In this document: positions 24,399 through 33,671 of the stretch, piece by piece
How the letters are laid out: each line of letters begins with the position of its first letter
How positions within the stretch are numbered: the stretch's first letter is position 1
From: Allosaccharopolyspora coralli
GTDB taxonomy: Bacteria; Actinomycetota; Actinomycetes; Mycobacteriales; Pseudonocardiaceae
Direction: 5' to 3'
DNA length: 64,000 nucleotides
Assembly (NCBI RefSeq): GCF_009664835.1
Contig: NZ_CP045929.1
Coordinates: 2,480,001-2,544,000 of the forward strand
Notes under the pieces: model-generated
What the model was told of the DNA's origin: nothing
What the model saw: only the letters and a program-made list of their open reading frames with translations
The model's database searches: none
Position numbers and translations under genes: made by a program

Positions 24399-26725
24399 GC
24401 ACGCGCACCACACCCACCCGCACGCCGCAGGATCTCGACGACACGATCGCGGGTGAGATCGGCGACTCGCCACGCCGCCCGGACGGCACCCTCAAAGTGC
24501 GCGGTGAGTACGCCTACGCCTCGGACCTGTGGGCGGAGAACATGCTCTGGGGAGCGACCCTGCGCAGTCCCCATCCCCACGCTCGTATCGTGTCCGTGAA
24601 CACGGCACCCGCGCTGGCCCACCCCGGGGTGTACGCGGTGCTCACCCACGAGGACGTCCCGGGGCGCAACCTGTTCGGACTCAAGACCGTGGACCAACCC
24701 GTCCTCGCCGAGGACGTCGTCCGATATCGCGGCGAGGCGGTGGCGCTGGTGGCCGCCGACCATCCCGAGACGGCACGGCGCGCGCTCGACCTCGTCGAGG
24801 TGGAGTACGAGGTTCTCGAGCCGGTGCTCGATCCCGAAAGCGCCGCACACGACGACGACGTGCCGCTGCTGCACCCCGATTCGGGCGACGACCGCAACAT
24901 CGTGCGCTACCAGCCGATCGTCTCCGGCGACCCCGACGCGACCGCCGATGTCGTCGTCGCCGAGACCTACACCGTCGGGATGCAGGACCAGGCATTTCTC
25001 GGCCCGGAAGCGGGGCTGGCCGTGCCCGGCGACGACGGCGGGGTCGACCTCTACCTCGCCACGCAGGACCTGCACTCCGACCTCCGGCAGACCGCCGCGG
25101 CGTTGGATCTGCCGCAGAACAAGGTCCGGATGACGTTGTCGGGAGTCGGTGGCGCCTTCGGCGGCCGCGAGGACCTGTCCATCCAGATCCACGTCTGCAT
25201 GCTCGCGTTGCGCACGGGCCGTCCGGTCAAACTCGTCTACGACCGCGAGGAATCGTTCTTCGGCCACGTGCACCGGCACCCGGCCACGATGTACTACGAG
25301 CACGGTGCGACCCACGACGGCGATCTCGTGTACATGCGCGCGAAACTGTACTTCGACGGCGGTGCCTACGCCTCGAAGACACCCGTCGTCGTCGGGAACG
25401 GTACGAGCCTCGGGACCGGCCCCTACGTGATTCCGAACGTGCGGATCGAAGGGTGGGGCCTGTACACGAACAACCCGCCGTGCGGCGCGATGCGCGGTCT
25501 CGGGGCCGTGCAACCGGCGTTCGCCTACGAGTCCCAGATGGACAAACTCGCCGACGCGCTCGGCATGGACCCGGTGGAATTCCGTGCCCGCAACGCAGTG
25601 CGGCGCGGCTCGGTTCTGCACACCGGACAGATCCTCGACTATCCGGCTCCGGTCGCCGAACTCCTGGACCGCGTGCGGAACTTGCCGATGCCGACCGAGG
25701 ATTCGCTCGACTCCGATGTCCGCTCCCTGCCGGGGGGCGCGTCGAACACGACCCGGCGCGAGAACGTGGTGCGTGGTGTCGGGTACTCGGTCATCATCAA
25801 GAACGTCTCCTACGCCGAGGGCGCCGACGACTACTCGACTGCTCGGGTCCGCCTCGAGATCGTCGGCGGCGAACCGATGGCGATGGTGCACACCGCGGCC
25901 GCCGAGGTCGGGCAGGGACTGCTCACCGTCCAGCAGCAGATCGCACGCAGCGAGCTGGGACTGGAGAAAGTGACTCTGCACCCCAACGACACCAGCGTGG
26001 GCGAGGCCGGATCCAGTTCGGCCTCCCGTCAGACCTACGTCACCGGTGGGGCGGTGCGGAACGCGTGTGCGGCCGTGCAGGAGCGAGTGTTCGCCCGCGT
26101 CGTCGAGCGTTTCGGCCCGGGCCTCGGCGAACTGTCGCTCTCCGGCGGAAAAATCGTGTCCACTACGGACGGAGTTCTCGTCGATCTCGTGGACCTCCTC
26201 GGCTCCGACTCCGTGGACGAGACCCGGGAGTACCACCACCGCCGCACGTTCCCGATGGACCCGACCACGGGACAGAGCGCGCTCGTGCACGTCCAGCACG
26301 CGTTCTCCGCGCACCGGGCGGTCGTCGACGTCGACACCGAGCTCGGTCTCATGAAGGTCGTCCAGCTGGACTGCGCCCAGGACGTCGGCAAAGCGATCAA
26401 CCCGGAGGCCGTCGTCGGGCAGATCCACGGCGGCTCCGCCCAGGGACTGGGACTCGCCGTGATGGAGGAGATCCACGTCCGGGACGGCTCGATCCGCAAT
26501 CCGTCGTTCACCGACTACCTCATCCCCACCATGGTCGACATGCCCTCGATGCAGGTCGACGTCCTCGAACACGCCGACCCGCACGCGCCGTACGGCGTGC
26601 GCGGCGTCGGCGAACCGCCGACGATCTCGGCCACGCCGGCCATCGTCGCGGCCATTCGCGCCGCGACCGGCCGCCGCCTGACGCATGTTCCGGTCACGCC
26701 CGGCCACATCACCGGCATCGCGTGA
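24395..26725 (+). CDS. Xanthine dehydrogenase, molybdopterin-binding large subunit
   Basis: A 776-residue catalytic subunit. The aldehyde oxidase/xanthine dehydrogenase a/b hammerhead (about 30-145) is followed by the molybdopterin domain with GVGGAFGGRED near 252, GAMRGLGAVQ near 368, GEAGSSSASRQ near 535 and the C-terminal catalytic glutamate in GVGEPPT near 740. A strong AAGGAGG precedes the ATG, which overlaps the deaminase stop. It hydroxylates hypoxanthine and xanthine to urate and needs the XdhC chaperone encoded at 29205. Confidence 0.92.
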   Translation: MSTRTTPTRTPQDLDDTIAGEIGDSPRRPDGTLKVRGEYAYASDLWAENMLWGATLRSPHPHARIVSVNTAPALAHPGVYAVLTHEDVPGRNLFGLKTVDQPVLAEDVVRYRGEAVALVAADHPETARRALDLVEVEYEVLEPVLDPESAAHDDDVPLLHPDSGDDRNIVRYQPIVSGDPDATADVVVAETYTVGMQDQAFLGPEAGLAVPGDDGGVDLYLATQDLHSDLRQTAAALDLPQNKVRMTLSGVGGAFGGREDLSIQIHVCMLALRTGRPVKLVYDREESFFGHVHRHPATMYYEHGATHDGDLVYMRAKLYFDGGAYASKTPVVVGNGTSLGTGPYVIPNVRIEGWGLYTNNPPCGAMRGLGAVQPAFAYESQMDKLADALGMDPVEFRARNAVRRGSVLHTGQILDYPAPVAELLDRVRNLPMPTEDSLDSDVRSLPGGASNTTRRENVVRGVGYSVIIKNVSYAEGADDYSTARVRLEIVGGEPMAMVHTAAAEVGQGLLTVQQQIARSELGLEKVTLHPNDTSVGEAGSSSASRQTYVTGGAVRNACAAVQERVFARVVERFGPGLGELSLSGGKIVSTTDGVLVDLVDLLGSDSVDETREYHHRRTFPMDPTTGQSALVHVQHAFSAHRAVVDVDTELGLMKVVQLDCAQDVGKAINPEAVVGQIHGGSAQGLGLAVMEEIHVRDGSIRNPSFTDYLIPTMVDMPSMQVDVLEHADPHAPYGVRGVGEPPTISATPAIVAAIRAATGRRLTHVPVTPGHITGIA

Positions 26726-26756
26726 GAACCAGCACCACACTTCTGAGGAGACTTTC

Positions 26757-27260
26757 GTGAACACCTCCGTACAGCCCACTGCCGCACCCGCTACCGAACG
26801 GCAGTGGATGGACCGAGCGATCGACCTGGCGACGACCAGCGTCGCCGGAGGTGGCGGGCCGTTCGGCGCCCTCGTCCTCCGCGGCGGGGAGCTCGTCGGT
26901 ACCGGCAACAACCAGGTCACCACCCTGCTCGACCCGACCGCCCACGCCGAGGTGACCGCGATGCGGCACGCTTGCCGCGAGCTGGACACGTTCTCGCTCG
27001 ACGGATGCGTCCTGGTCACCTCGTGCGAACCCTGCCCGATGTGCCTGTCCTCCGCGCTGTGGGCACGGATGGACCGCATCCTGTTCTCGGCGAGCCGGGA
27101 CGACGCCGCGTACGGCGGGTTCGACGACCGGAAGTTCTACGACCTGTTCGAAACGAAACCTCGCGCCGTCTGGCCGATGCAGGTCGAGCAGGTCGACGTG
27201 CCGCACCGCACCCGGCCGTTCGAGGCGTGGCTCGCCAAAGACGACCGAATCGACTACTGA
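26757..27260 (+). CDS. guaD: Guanine deaminase, cytidine-deaminase fold (GuaD)
   Basis: A 167-residue zinc deaminase converting guanine to xanthine. The zinc site is in PTAHAEV (His plus catalytic Glu) and SCEPCPMC (two Cys). The GGPFGALV and NNQVTTLLDPTAH blocks and the C-terminal PFEAWL closely follow Bacillus GuaD. The start is GTG behind GAGGAG. It lies 31 bp after the xanthine dehydrogenase large subunit and feeds that enzyme with xanthine. Confidence 0.93.
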   Translation: MNTSVQPTAAPATERQWMDRAIDLATTSVAGGGGPFGALVLRGGELVGTGNNQVTTLLDPTAHAEVTAMRHACRELDTFSLDGCVLVTSCEPCPMCLSSALWARMDRILFSASRDDAAYGGFDDRKFYDLFETKPRAVWPMQVEQVDVPHRTRPFEAWLAKDDRIDY

Positions 27261-27267
27261 TCCGCTG

Positions 27268-27400
27268 AGAGCGGCATTGTCGAGCTTGGGTGGGTGGTCC
27301 GGTACCGGAGCCCTCACCTTGCTGCGGCTCGTCACGTACGAGGCGTGCCCCACGGGCACAACTGCCAGTTTCCCAACTGAACTCTGAGTGCGCGGAGTGA
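27268..27400 (+). repeat. MITE-like dispersed repeat, internally deleted copy
   Basis: It opens with GAGAGCGGCATTGTCGAGCTTGGG and GGTCCGGTACCGG, as in copies 1 and 6, and closes with CGTGCCCCACGGGCACA and TTTCCCAAC, as in copies 1 and 3. The middle (the CTTGAGTACC and CCGAACGCCGGAG blocks) is missing. Sharing both termini but not the core is how deletion derivatives of a small transposable element look. Confidence 0.7.
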
Positions 27401-27533
27401 TCTGCGTTCGCGGTTCCGCTGCTGTCCGGCGCGCATAGACGACCGGGCCAGTTCCCGACCGCAACACGAAACCCGCGCGACCACTCACCAGGGGCGGTCA
27501 CCGTCCCACCGTCCTCATCCAGGACAGAACACG

Positions 27534-27563
27534 CCGCGGGCCGACGACCGGGTCGTCCCGCGG
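27534..27563 (+). promoter_or_regulatory. Leader hairpin of the purine permease
   Basis: CCGCGGG-cc-GACGACC pairs with GGTCGTC-CCGCGG around a two-base loop, a strong stem of about 13 pairs. It lies about 155 bases upstream of the permease ATG. There is no U-tract after it, so it is not a classical terminator. It may be an attenuator element, an operator or chance. No known purine riboswitch core is visible. Confidence 0.35.
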
Positions 27564-27718
27564 CCCATCGGACGTGCGTGCCACGTGCACGGAAGACGTC
27601 CCCGGCCACGCACGGCGGGAACCCGTACGCCGGAGCGCGGTTCTGGCACCAACGCCCCGACAGGTCCGCCCGCCACACGGCTCGGGCGGGGGCGCCCACC
27701 GGCACGGGAGGACTCACC

Positions 27719-29182
27719 ATGACTCACACCGACAGCACCAGCAGACAACCGGACCATCCGGATCCGACTCTCCCCGCGGCATCGTGGGTCGATCGGTTCT
27801 TCCGCATCACCGAGCGCGGGTCCAGCGTGGCCCGCGAGCTCCGGGGCGGGCTCACGACCTTCGTGGCCATGGCCTACATCGTGATCCTCAACCCGATCAT
27901 CCTCGGCTCGTCATCGGACGTCACCGGCCGTGTGCTCACGAACGCCGAACTCACCACCGCCACCGCGTTCACGGCGGCCTTCGCGACCGTCCTCATGGGA
28001 CTCGTGGGCAACGCGCCACTGGCGATGGCCTCCGGACTGGGGGTGAACGCGATCGTGGCGTTCACGATCGCTCCGGTGATGACCTGGCAACAGGCTTTCG
28101 GACTCGTCGTCCTGGAGGGCCTGTGCATCATCGTGCTCGCCGTCAGCGGACTGCGACAGAAGATCATCGAGGCGATTCCCGACGCCCTGAAGATCGCGCT
28201 CACCGTGGGCATCGGCGTCTACATCGCCTTGATCGGCCTGGTTCAGGCGGGCTTCGTCAGTCGCGTCCCGGACGCGGCGGAGACCACAGTTCCCGTTCAG
28301 ATGGGCGAGCAGGGACATCTGCAGGGGGCACCCATCGCGCTGTTCTGCGCGACGCTGCTACTGATGATCGTGCTCATGGCCCGTCAGGTGCGCGGCGCCA
28401 TGCTCATCAGCATCGGAGTCGGGACCGTGGGCGCCGTCGTGATGAACTCCGCGCTCGGGCTCTCCGAGGACAACTGGGGACTGATCCAGCCCACCCTGCC
28501 GGACAGTCTGATCGCCGCACCGGACTTCGGCCTGTTCGGGCAGATCGACCTCGTCGGCGGGTTCGCCGCGGCCGGCGGCGTCACCGCCACCGTGTTCCTG
28601 TTCACCCTCGTGCTGTCCGGGTTCTTCGACGCGATGGGGACGATCACCAGCGTCGCGAACCAGGCCGGGCTCACCCGCAACGGAAAGGTCGAGGGGATGG
28701 GCCGCATCCTGACCGTCGACGGCGTCGCCGCCGCAGCGGGCGGAGTGACCGGATCCTCACCGAACACGGTGTTCCTGGAATCGGCCGCCGGCGTCGGCGA
28801 GGGAGCGCGCACCGGTCTCGCGAGCGTGCTGTGCGGCGGGCTGTTCGGCGTGGCACTGTTGTTCACGCCGATCGTGTCTATCGTACCCACCCAGGCAGCC
28901 GCGCCCGCATTGGTCGTCGTCGGCGCCATGATGATGACCCAGTGCCGCAACCTGCCCTGGGACGACAGCGACTACGTCATTCCGATCTTCTTGACGGTCA
29001 CGCTCATCCCGTTCACGTACATGATCACCAACGGCATCGGTGCGGGCATCGTCGCGTTCACCGTGATCAAACTCGCGAAAGGCCGGGCTCGCGACCTCAA
29101 CTGGTTCGTCGTCGTGCTGGCGGTCGTGTTCGGCCTGTACTTCGGCATCGAGGGAATCGAAGCGCTGTTCGCGGGACAGTGA
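27719..29182 (+). CDS. NCS2 purine permease, AzgA/GhxP type
   Basis: A 487-residue membrane protein importing hypoxanthine, guanine or related purines with protons. The N-terminus has RELRGGLTTFVAMAYIVILNP, typical of the AzgA/PbuG branch, followed by GLGVNAIVAFT, then LSGFFDAMGTITSV and SSPNTVFLESAAGVGEGARTG. About 13 hydrophobic spans are visible. The ATG (MTHTDSTS) follows GGGAGGA; the longer in-frame ORF start at 27578 adds an Arg/Pro-rich segment with no membrane-protein character. It supplies substrate to the deaminases and xanthine dehydrogenase upstream. Confidence 0.9.
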   Translation: MTHTDSTSRQPDHPDPTLPAASWVDRFFRITERGSSVARELRGGLTTFVAMAYIVILNPIILGSSSDVTGRVLTNAELTTATAFTAAFATVLMGLVGNAPLAMASGLGVNAIVAFTIAPVMTWQQAFGLVVLEGLCIIVLAVSGLRQKIIEAIPDALKIALTVGIGVYIALIGLVQAGFVSRVPDAAETTVPVQMGEQGHLQGAPIALFCATLLLMIVLMARQVRGAMLISIGVGTVGAVVMNSALGLSEDNWGLIQPTLPDSLIAAPDFGLFGQIDLVGGFAAAGGVTATVFLFTLVLSGFFDAMGTITSVANQAGLTRNGKVEGMGRILTVDGVAAAAGGVTGSSPNTVFLESAAGVGEGARTGLASVLCGGLFGVALLFTPIVSIVPTQAAAPALVVVGAMMMTQCRNLPWDDSDYVIPIFLTVTLIPFTYMITNGIGAGIVAFTVIKLAKGRARDLNWFVVVLAVVFGLYFGIEGIEALFAGQ

Positions 29183-29204
29183 GCACGTCAGTCCGAAATG
29201 GAGT

Positions 29205-30368
29205 GTGAAGGCCGTGCACGACATCGCAGCGACGCTCCGGGAGTGGGCGCGGGACGGACACGAGTACGCCTTGGCGACCGTCGTGTCCACTGTCGGCAGT
29301 GCTCCCCGCGGCGTGGGCAGCAGCATGGCCGTCCGCGGCGACAGTGTCGTCGCGGGAAGTCTTACCGGCGGATGCGTCGAGGCCGCCGTGCACGACACGG
29401 CGCTCGACGTACTCCGTACCGGCACACCTCGGCGGGAGCGGTTCGGTTACTCCGACGGGGACGGCCTCGCGGTCGGACTCACCTGCGGCGGCGAAATCGA
29501 CGTGTTCGTCCAGCCGGTTCCGGTGGACGATGCCGCCGTGGGCACCGTTCTCACCGCGCTCAGTGAGCAACGCCCGGTCGCGTTGGCCAGCGTGACTGAC
29601 GGAGGCCGAGTTGCTCCCGGCAGGCGCTACGCGGTCGATGCGGCGACCCGCGAACCCGACGACGACCTCACCGCCACGATCGTTTCCGAGGCGGCCGGAA
29701 TGCTGGAACTCGGCCGCAGCGGCGTCCGTACCGTGTGTGCCTCCGAGGACGCCCGGGAGATCGAGATGTTCGTGCAGACGTGGGCGCGAGCGCCCCGGAT
29801 GCTCGTCTTCGGCGCCACCGACTTCGCGCGCGCACTCAGCGATCTCGGCACGTTCCTCGGCTACCGGGTGACGGTGTGTGACGCACGGAAGACCTTCACC
29901 TCGCGGGCTCGATTCCCCGCAGCGGACGAGGTCGTCGTCGACTGGCCCCACCGCTACCTCGCACAGGCCGAGACGGACGCACGCACGGTCGTGTGCGTAC
30001 TGACGCACGAAGCCAAGTTCGACGTGCCGGTGCTCGTCGAGGCATTGCGGCGCGACCTCGGATTCGTCGGTGCGATGGGTTCGCGCCGCACGCACCGGGA
30101 TCGGCTGCGGCGGCTGCGGGAAGCGGGTGTCTCCGAGGACGAGATCGCACGGTTGCGCTCGCCGATCGGCCTCGATCTCGGCGGCAGAACACCGGAAGAG
30201 ACCGCGCTGTCGTTCGCGGCCGAGATCACGGCTCGTCGTCGGGGCGGTAGCGGAGCGCCGCTGACGGAGTCCCACGGTGCGCTGCACCACGAAGCGCACG
30301 GTGCGCAGCGAGGCGAACGGCACTCTCGCCCCACGAGACGAGGCGAACGTGCCGTTCGCTCGGTGTAG
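29205..30368 (+). CDS. xdhC: XdhC-family molybdenum cofactor chaperone
   Basis: A 387-residue protein that inserts a sulfurated molybdenum cofactor into xanthine dehydrogenase. The XdhC/CoxI N-terminal domain (about 10-80) has ATVVSTVGSAPRGVGSSM and GGCVEAAV. The C-terminal Rossmann domain (about 195-335) has VFGATDFARAL and FVGAMGSRRTHRDR. The GTG start follows GGAG. The last 18 or so residues (GERHSRPTRRGERAVRSV) are encoded by the palindromic repeat at 30312, so the native stop has probably been displaced. Confidence 0.9.
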   Translation: MKAVHDIAATLREWARDGHEYALATVVSTVGSAPRGVGSSMAVRGDSVVAGSLTGGCVEAAVHDTALDVLRTGTPRRERFGYSDGDGLAVGLTCGGEIDVFVQPVPVDDAAVGTVLTALSEQRPVALASVTDGGRVAPGRRYAVDAATREPDDDLTATIVSEAAGMLELGRSGVRTVCASEDAREIEMFVQTWARAPRMLVFGATDFARALSDLGTFLGYRVTVCDARKTFTSRARFPAADEVVVDWPHRYLAQAETDARTVVCVLTHEAKFDVPVLVEALRRDLGFVGAMGSRRTHRDRLRRLREAGVSEDEIARLRSPIGLDLGGRTPEETALSFAAEITARRRGGSGAPLTESHGALHHEAHGAQRGERHSRPTRRGERAVRSV

Positions 30369-30424
30369 CGGATGGGGCGAACGGCACTCTCGCCCCACTG
30401 GACGAGGCGAACGTGCCGTTCACC
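30312..30424. repeat. Palindromic repeat pair (GAACGGCACT family), locus 2
   Basis: Two hairpins in tandem (about 30312-30359 and 30374-30424), each GGCGAACGGCACTCTCGCCCC ... GAGGCGAACGTGCCGTTC. The first lies inside the last codons of xdhC and the second just after its stop. The arrangement of two units about 62 bp apart repeats that at 1557-1675. Confidence 0.85.
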
Positions 30425-30459
30425 TCGTCCTCGGGAACTCCTCAGAGAAGCGAGCTGGC

Positions 30460-30474
30460 GTCGTGTCGTGTCAG
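30460..30474 (+). repeat. 15-bp motif GTCGTGTCGTGTCAG, copy 1
   Basis: The identical 15-mer recurs at 35443-35457. Both are intergenic and each is flanked by GAACTC/GAGTTC-like and AGCGGCTGAG/CTCAGCCGCT sequences. It seems to belong to another short repeat family, with the flanks rearranged between copies. Confidence 0.5.
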
Positions 30475-30556
30475 ACGCCAAGCGGCTGAGCGGTCACCAC
30501 GTACGCGATCGCGACCAACCGCACCCAGCAAGACGCTCCGACGGGAGTTACTCACG

Positions 30557-30937
30557 TCAGCTGTCGAGACCGAGATGGGCGCGCCACGATGCGACGTGCG
30601 AGATGTCGGTGAGCCCCTCGGCGCCGGACCAGTTCCCACGCAGCACGGTCGCCAGCGACGAAGCACCGTCGGCGAGCTCGATGAGACCGAGCTCCAGTTC
30701 CGCGGGCTCGGCGGGCATCAACTGGGTGCGCAGCATCTCCAGCGGCAGATCGTAGAGTTCCCCCTGCACGGACACGCCGCCGTCGCCGACGTACTCCACG
30801 GCCGGGAACTGGTCGGCCACCGAGTACATCCGGTACCGCGGTGCCGTTCTGGCCGGTCCGACGAAGGGCGCACCCTCGATCCGGTGGTGCAGCTTTCCGC
30901 CGCGCATCCCACCACCGCTGAGAAACATCAAGGCCAC
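30557..30937 (-). CDS. Allophanate-hydrolase-related protein (AtzF C-terminal-like domain)
   Basis: A 126-residue stand-alone domain resembling the C-terminal domain of allophanate hydrolase, a gamma-glutamylcyclotransferase-like fold, with LSGGGMRGGKLHHRI and GELYDLPLEMLR. The amidase half that does the hydrolysis is absent. The GTG start (VALMFLSGGG) follows AAAGGAC; an ATG three codons later is also possible. It follows allantoinase by 101 bp on the same strand, which suggests a role in handling ureido nitrogen or regulating a separate amidase. The exact function is unknown. Confidence 0.75.
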   Translation of the reverse strand: MALMFLSGGGMRGGKLHHRIEGAPFVGPARTAPRYRMYSVADQFPAVEYVGDGGVSVQGELYDLPLEMLRTQLMPAEPAELELGLIELADGASSLATVLRGNWSGAEGLTDISHVASWRAHLGLDS

Positions 30938-31038
30938 GATTGCCGTCCTTTCCGAGCTGACTCGTTGGGTGTGAACACAGGAAGACAGGCACCGGCGAGG
31001 CGCCCCGGGGTCCGGGACGCCTCGCCGGTCGGCCGGGG

Positions 31039-32400
31039 TCAGCGAACGGCGTCGCGGTCGAGCAACTGCCCGCGCTGTCCGGGGCTGTCGATGTCCGGTC
31101 CGACGATCCGTTCTCCCCGCAACCAGGTGCCGCGGACGACTCCTGCCAGGGCACGTCCGTCGTAGGCGGAGACTGGGTTGCGGTGGCGCAGCCGTGCGGC
31201 GTCCACCACGTAGGCGTCGTCCGGCGCGAACACGCACAGGTCCGCGTCGCGGCCGACCTCGATCGCTCCCTTCTGCCGCAGCCCGGCGAGGTCCGCGGTG
31301 CGGTGCGCCATCCAGTCGACGACGTCGGTCAGGGCGTAGCCGCGCAGCCGGGCCTGCGTCCAGACCGCGGACAACCCGAGCTGCAGGCTCGAGACACCAC
31401 CCCAGGCGACGCCGAAGTCGCCGATGTCCATCTTTTTGAGTTCCGCCGTACAGGGCGAGTGGTCGCTGACGATGCAGTCGATCGTCCCGTCGGCGAGCCC
31501 CTGCCAGAGGCGTTCCCTGTTCCCTGCCTCGCGGATCGGCGGGCAACACTTGTACGGCGTCGCCCCGTCCGGGATCTCCTCGGCGGTGAAGCACAGGTAG
31601 TGCGGGCAGGTCTCCACCGTGATGCGGACCCCGTCGGCCTTTGCCGAGGCGATCATCGGCAACGCGTCCGACGAGGACAGGTGCAGGATGTGCACCCGGG
31701 CGTCGTAGCGCCTGGCGAGTTCGATGACCTGGGCGATCGCGAGGTTCTCGGCTCCTCGTGGCCGGGAGGCCAGGAAGCGGCCGTACTCCTCACCGTGTGC
31801 GACCGGCGCGTGCTCGATGGAGTCGGAATCCTCGGCGTGCACGATCATCATCGCGCCGAACCCCGTGAGCACGGACAGCGCCTTCTCGAGTTCGGCGGGA
31901 TCGAGTGGCGGAAACTCGTCGACGCCCGAGTGCAGCAGGAAGCACTTGAATCCGAACACGCCGTCGTCGTGGAGCTCGCGCAGCGAGTCGAGGTTGCCGC
32001 TGATCGCCCCGCCCCAGAAGCCCACGTCGACGTGGACCTTCTCGCGCGCAGTCTTGCGTTTGACCTCCAACGCCTCCGCGTCCACGGTCGGCGGCAGGCT
32101 GTTGAGCGGCATGTCGACGATCGTGGTGATGCCGCCTTCGGCGGCGGCGCGCGTCGCGGTCTCGAACCCTTCCCACTCGGAACGGCCGGGGTCGTTGACG
32201 TGCACGTGGGTGTCGACGAGTCCGGGAAGCAGCACTTCGTCGGTCCCGAGTTCGATCACCTCGTCCGCCTCGAGCGGCCGGTCGAAGGGTTCGACGGCGA
32301 CGATGCGCCCGTTGCGAACCCCGACCCAGCCCGAGGTCTCGCCTTGCTCGCCGATCAGGCGCGGCGCGCGGAACGCGCGGTCCAGCCGGTCTTCGGTCAC
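31039..32400 (-). CDS. allB: Allantoinase
   Basis: A 453-residue cyclic amidohydrolase opening the allantoin ring to allantoate. The binuclear metal site is visible: [11 protein letters not shown] (about 62-72), the bridging lysine in GFKCFL near 150, the His in MIVHAED and [10 protein letters not shown], and the Asp in VSDHSPC near 317. Length and motifs match AllB. It starts 22 bp from the purine operator at 32423-32437 and heads a two-gene unit with the allophanate-hydrolase-related gene. Confidence 0.94.
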   Translation of the reverse strand: MTEDRLDRAFRAPRLIGEQGETSGWVGVRNGRIVAVEPFDRPLEADEVIELGTDEVLLPGLVDTHVHVNDPGRSEWEGFETATRAAAEGGITTIVDMPLNSLPPTVDAEALEVKRKTAREKVHVDVGFWGGAISGNLDSLRELHDDGVFGFKCFLLHSGVDEFPPLDPAELEKALSVLTGFGAMMIVHAEDSDSIEHAPVAHGEEYGRFLASRPRGAENLAIAQVIELARRYDARVHILHLSSSDALPMIASAKADGVRITVETCPHYLCFTAEEIPDGATPYKCCPPIREAGNRERLWQGLADGTIDCIVSDHSPCTAELKKMDIGDFGVAWGGVSSLQLGLSAVWTQARLRGYALTDVVDWMAHRTADLAGLRQKGAIEVGRDADLCVFAPDDAYVVDAARLRHRNPVSAYDGRALAGVVRGTWLRGERIVGPDIDSPGQRGQLLDRDAVR

Positions 32401-32422
32401 CGGGTCCTCCCACCTCGTCGTT

Positions 32423-32437
32423 TCAACAAAATGTTGA
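32423..32437. promoter_or_regulatory. Operator TCAACA-N3-TGTTGA upstream of allB
   Basis: The palindrome TCAACAAAATGTTGA lies 22 bp before the allB ATG and 19 bp after the glxK stop codon. The same 6-3-6 palindrome stands upstream of hyi (37638) and uraD (38464). Its position over the expected allB promoter suggests repression. Confidence 0.8.
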
Positions 32438-32455
32438 GCCTGTTCGGCTCTCGGG

Positions 32456-33619
32456 TCAAGAGTCTGCGGCGAGCACTTCCGTCACGCCCTCGGCTTCGGG
32501 CAGCCAGTCGTGCGCGAGTGCGGCACCGAGCCTGTCCAGCAACCGCGCCGCGTCGCGCAGGCACCGTTGCGGGTCTTGCTCGAGCTCGGCGAGCACGTAG
32601 GCGGCGTCGAAACCGGCCTCGGAGAGCCGCGCCCGGGGTAGTGAGCACTGGCCGGCGACCGCCACGACCGGCACGCCGGACTCGCGCGCACAGCGCGCGA
32701 CGCCGGCGGGTGCCTTCCCGTGCACGGTCTGCTCGTCGACGGCCCCTTCACCGGTCACGACGAGTCGCGCACCGTCGAGCGCGTCCCGGAACCGGACGAG
32801 TTCCAGCACCACGTCCACGCCGGGACGTTGCGTCGCTCCCAGCACCGCGAGCGCCGCGTATCCGACGCCCCCTGCGGCACCAGCGCCGGCACTGTCGGCG
32901 GTGTCCCGTCCGCCGGCGCGCGACACGGCGTCCGACCACGAGCCGAGCCCGGCTTGCAGCGCCTGCACATCTTCCGGACTCGCGCCCTTCTGCGGCCCGT
33001 AGACTCGAGCCGCTCCGCGCGGACCGAGCAGTGGGTTGTCCACATCGGACGCCAAAATCACCGTAGTGTCCGCGAGCCTGGGGTCGAGCCCGGCCAGCTC
33101 GACGGTGGACACGTCGGACAGGGAGCCGCCGCCCGGCGGAAGGACCCGGCCGGACGCGTCGAGTACCCCTGCCCCGAGTGCGCCGAGCATGCCCGCACCA
33201 CCGTCGGTACAGGCACTGCCGCCGACACCGAGGACCACGGTCCGGGCTCCCGCGTCGAGCGCCGCGCGGATGAGCTCGCCGGTTCCCGCGCTCGAGGACG
33301 TCAGCGGCGCCGACGTCCCTGCAGGCAACTGCTGCAACCCCGACGCGGACGCGAGCTCGACGAGCGCCGTGTCACCGTCGATCGCGAACTCGGTGTGCAA
33401 CGGGGCGCCGAGCGGTCCTCCGACCAGCACCGGAACCCGGCGCCATCCGCACGCGACTGCCGCCTGCACGGTGCCTTCGCCTCCGTCGGCGACGGGGAGG
33501 CAGCGGATGTCGGCCGCCGGCCGCACCCGCCGCACTCCCCCGGCCACCGCCTCGGCAACCTCGGACGCCGACAGCGATCCCTTGAACTTGTCCGGAGCGA
33601 TGAGCACTCGGCCGGACAT
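32456..33619 (-). CDS. glxK: Glycerate kinase (GlxK family)
   Basis: A 387-residue type I glycerate kinase phosphorylating D-glycerate from the glyoxylate route. It opens with the signature [15 protein letters not shown] and has VADGGEGT near 48 and [16 protein letters not shown] near 135. I prefer the ATG of MSGRVL because AGGAGG precedes it; a further ATG six codons upstream lacks a good site. It is the last gene of the hyi-glxR-gcl-glxK operon. Confidence 0.93.
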   Translation of the reverse strand: MSGRVLIAPDKFKGSLSASEVAEAVAGGVRRVRPAADIRCLPVADGGEGTVQAAVACGWRRVPVLVGGPLGAPLHTEFAIDGDTALVELASASGLQQLPAGTSAPLTSSSAGTGELIRAALDAGARTVVLGVGGSACTDGGAGMLGALGAGVLDASGRVLPPGGGSLSDVSTVELAGLDPRLADTTVILASDVDNPLLGPRGAARVYGPQKGASPEDVQALQAGLGSWSDAVSRAGGRDTADSAGAGAAGGVGYAALAVLGATQRPGVDVVLELVRFRDALDGARLVVTGEGAVDEQTVHGKAPAGVARCARESGVPVVAVAGQCSLPRARLSEAGFDAAYVLAELEQDPQRCLRDAARLLDRLGAALAHDWLPEAEGVTEVLAADS

Positions 33620-33671
33620 CGAACCTCCTGTTGTCACCGGGTCGCCGCCGCGCCCGCGTCGTGCCGGGACC

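Larger units (their letters stand above)
27261..27718. other. 458-bp intergenic region with repeat and leader hairpin
   Basis: No convincing gene lies between the guanine deaminase and the purine permease. The first 140 bases are an internally deleted copy of the MITE-like repeat (27268-27400). A 30-base hairpin follows at 27534-27563. The rest is plain GC-rich sequence. The permease probably has its own promoter here. Confidence 0.6.

Noticed and set aside
22646-26725. A 1359-residue frame ending with the xanthine dehydrogenase large subunit
   Set aside because: The first 580 residues are an Arg-rich shadow of the 2Fe-2S and deaminase genes; the real ATG at 24395 has AAGGAGG.
23729-27079. 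A 1116-residue minus-strand frame
   Set aside because: It is an antisense shadow of the deaminase and xanthine dehydrogenase genes, with no recognisable domain.
27261-27718. A purine riboswitch in front of the purine permease
   Set aside because: The leader is GC-rich and lacks the conserved purine-aptamer core; only an unassigned hairpin is seen.
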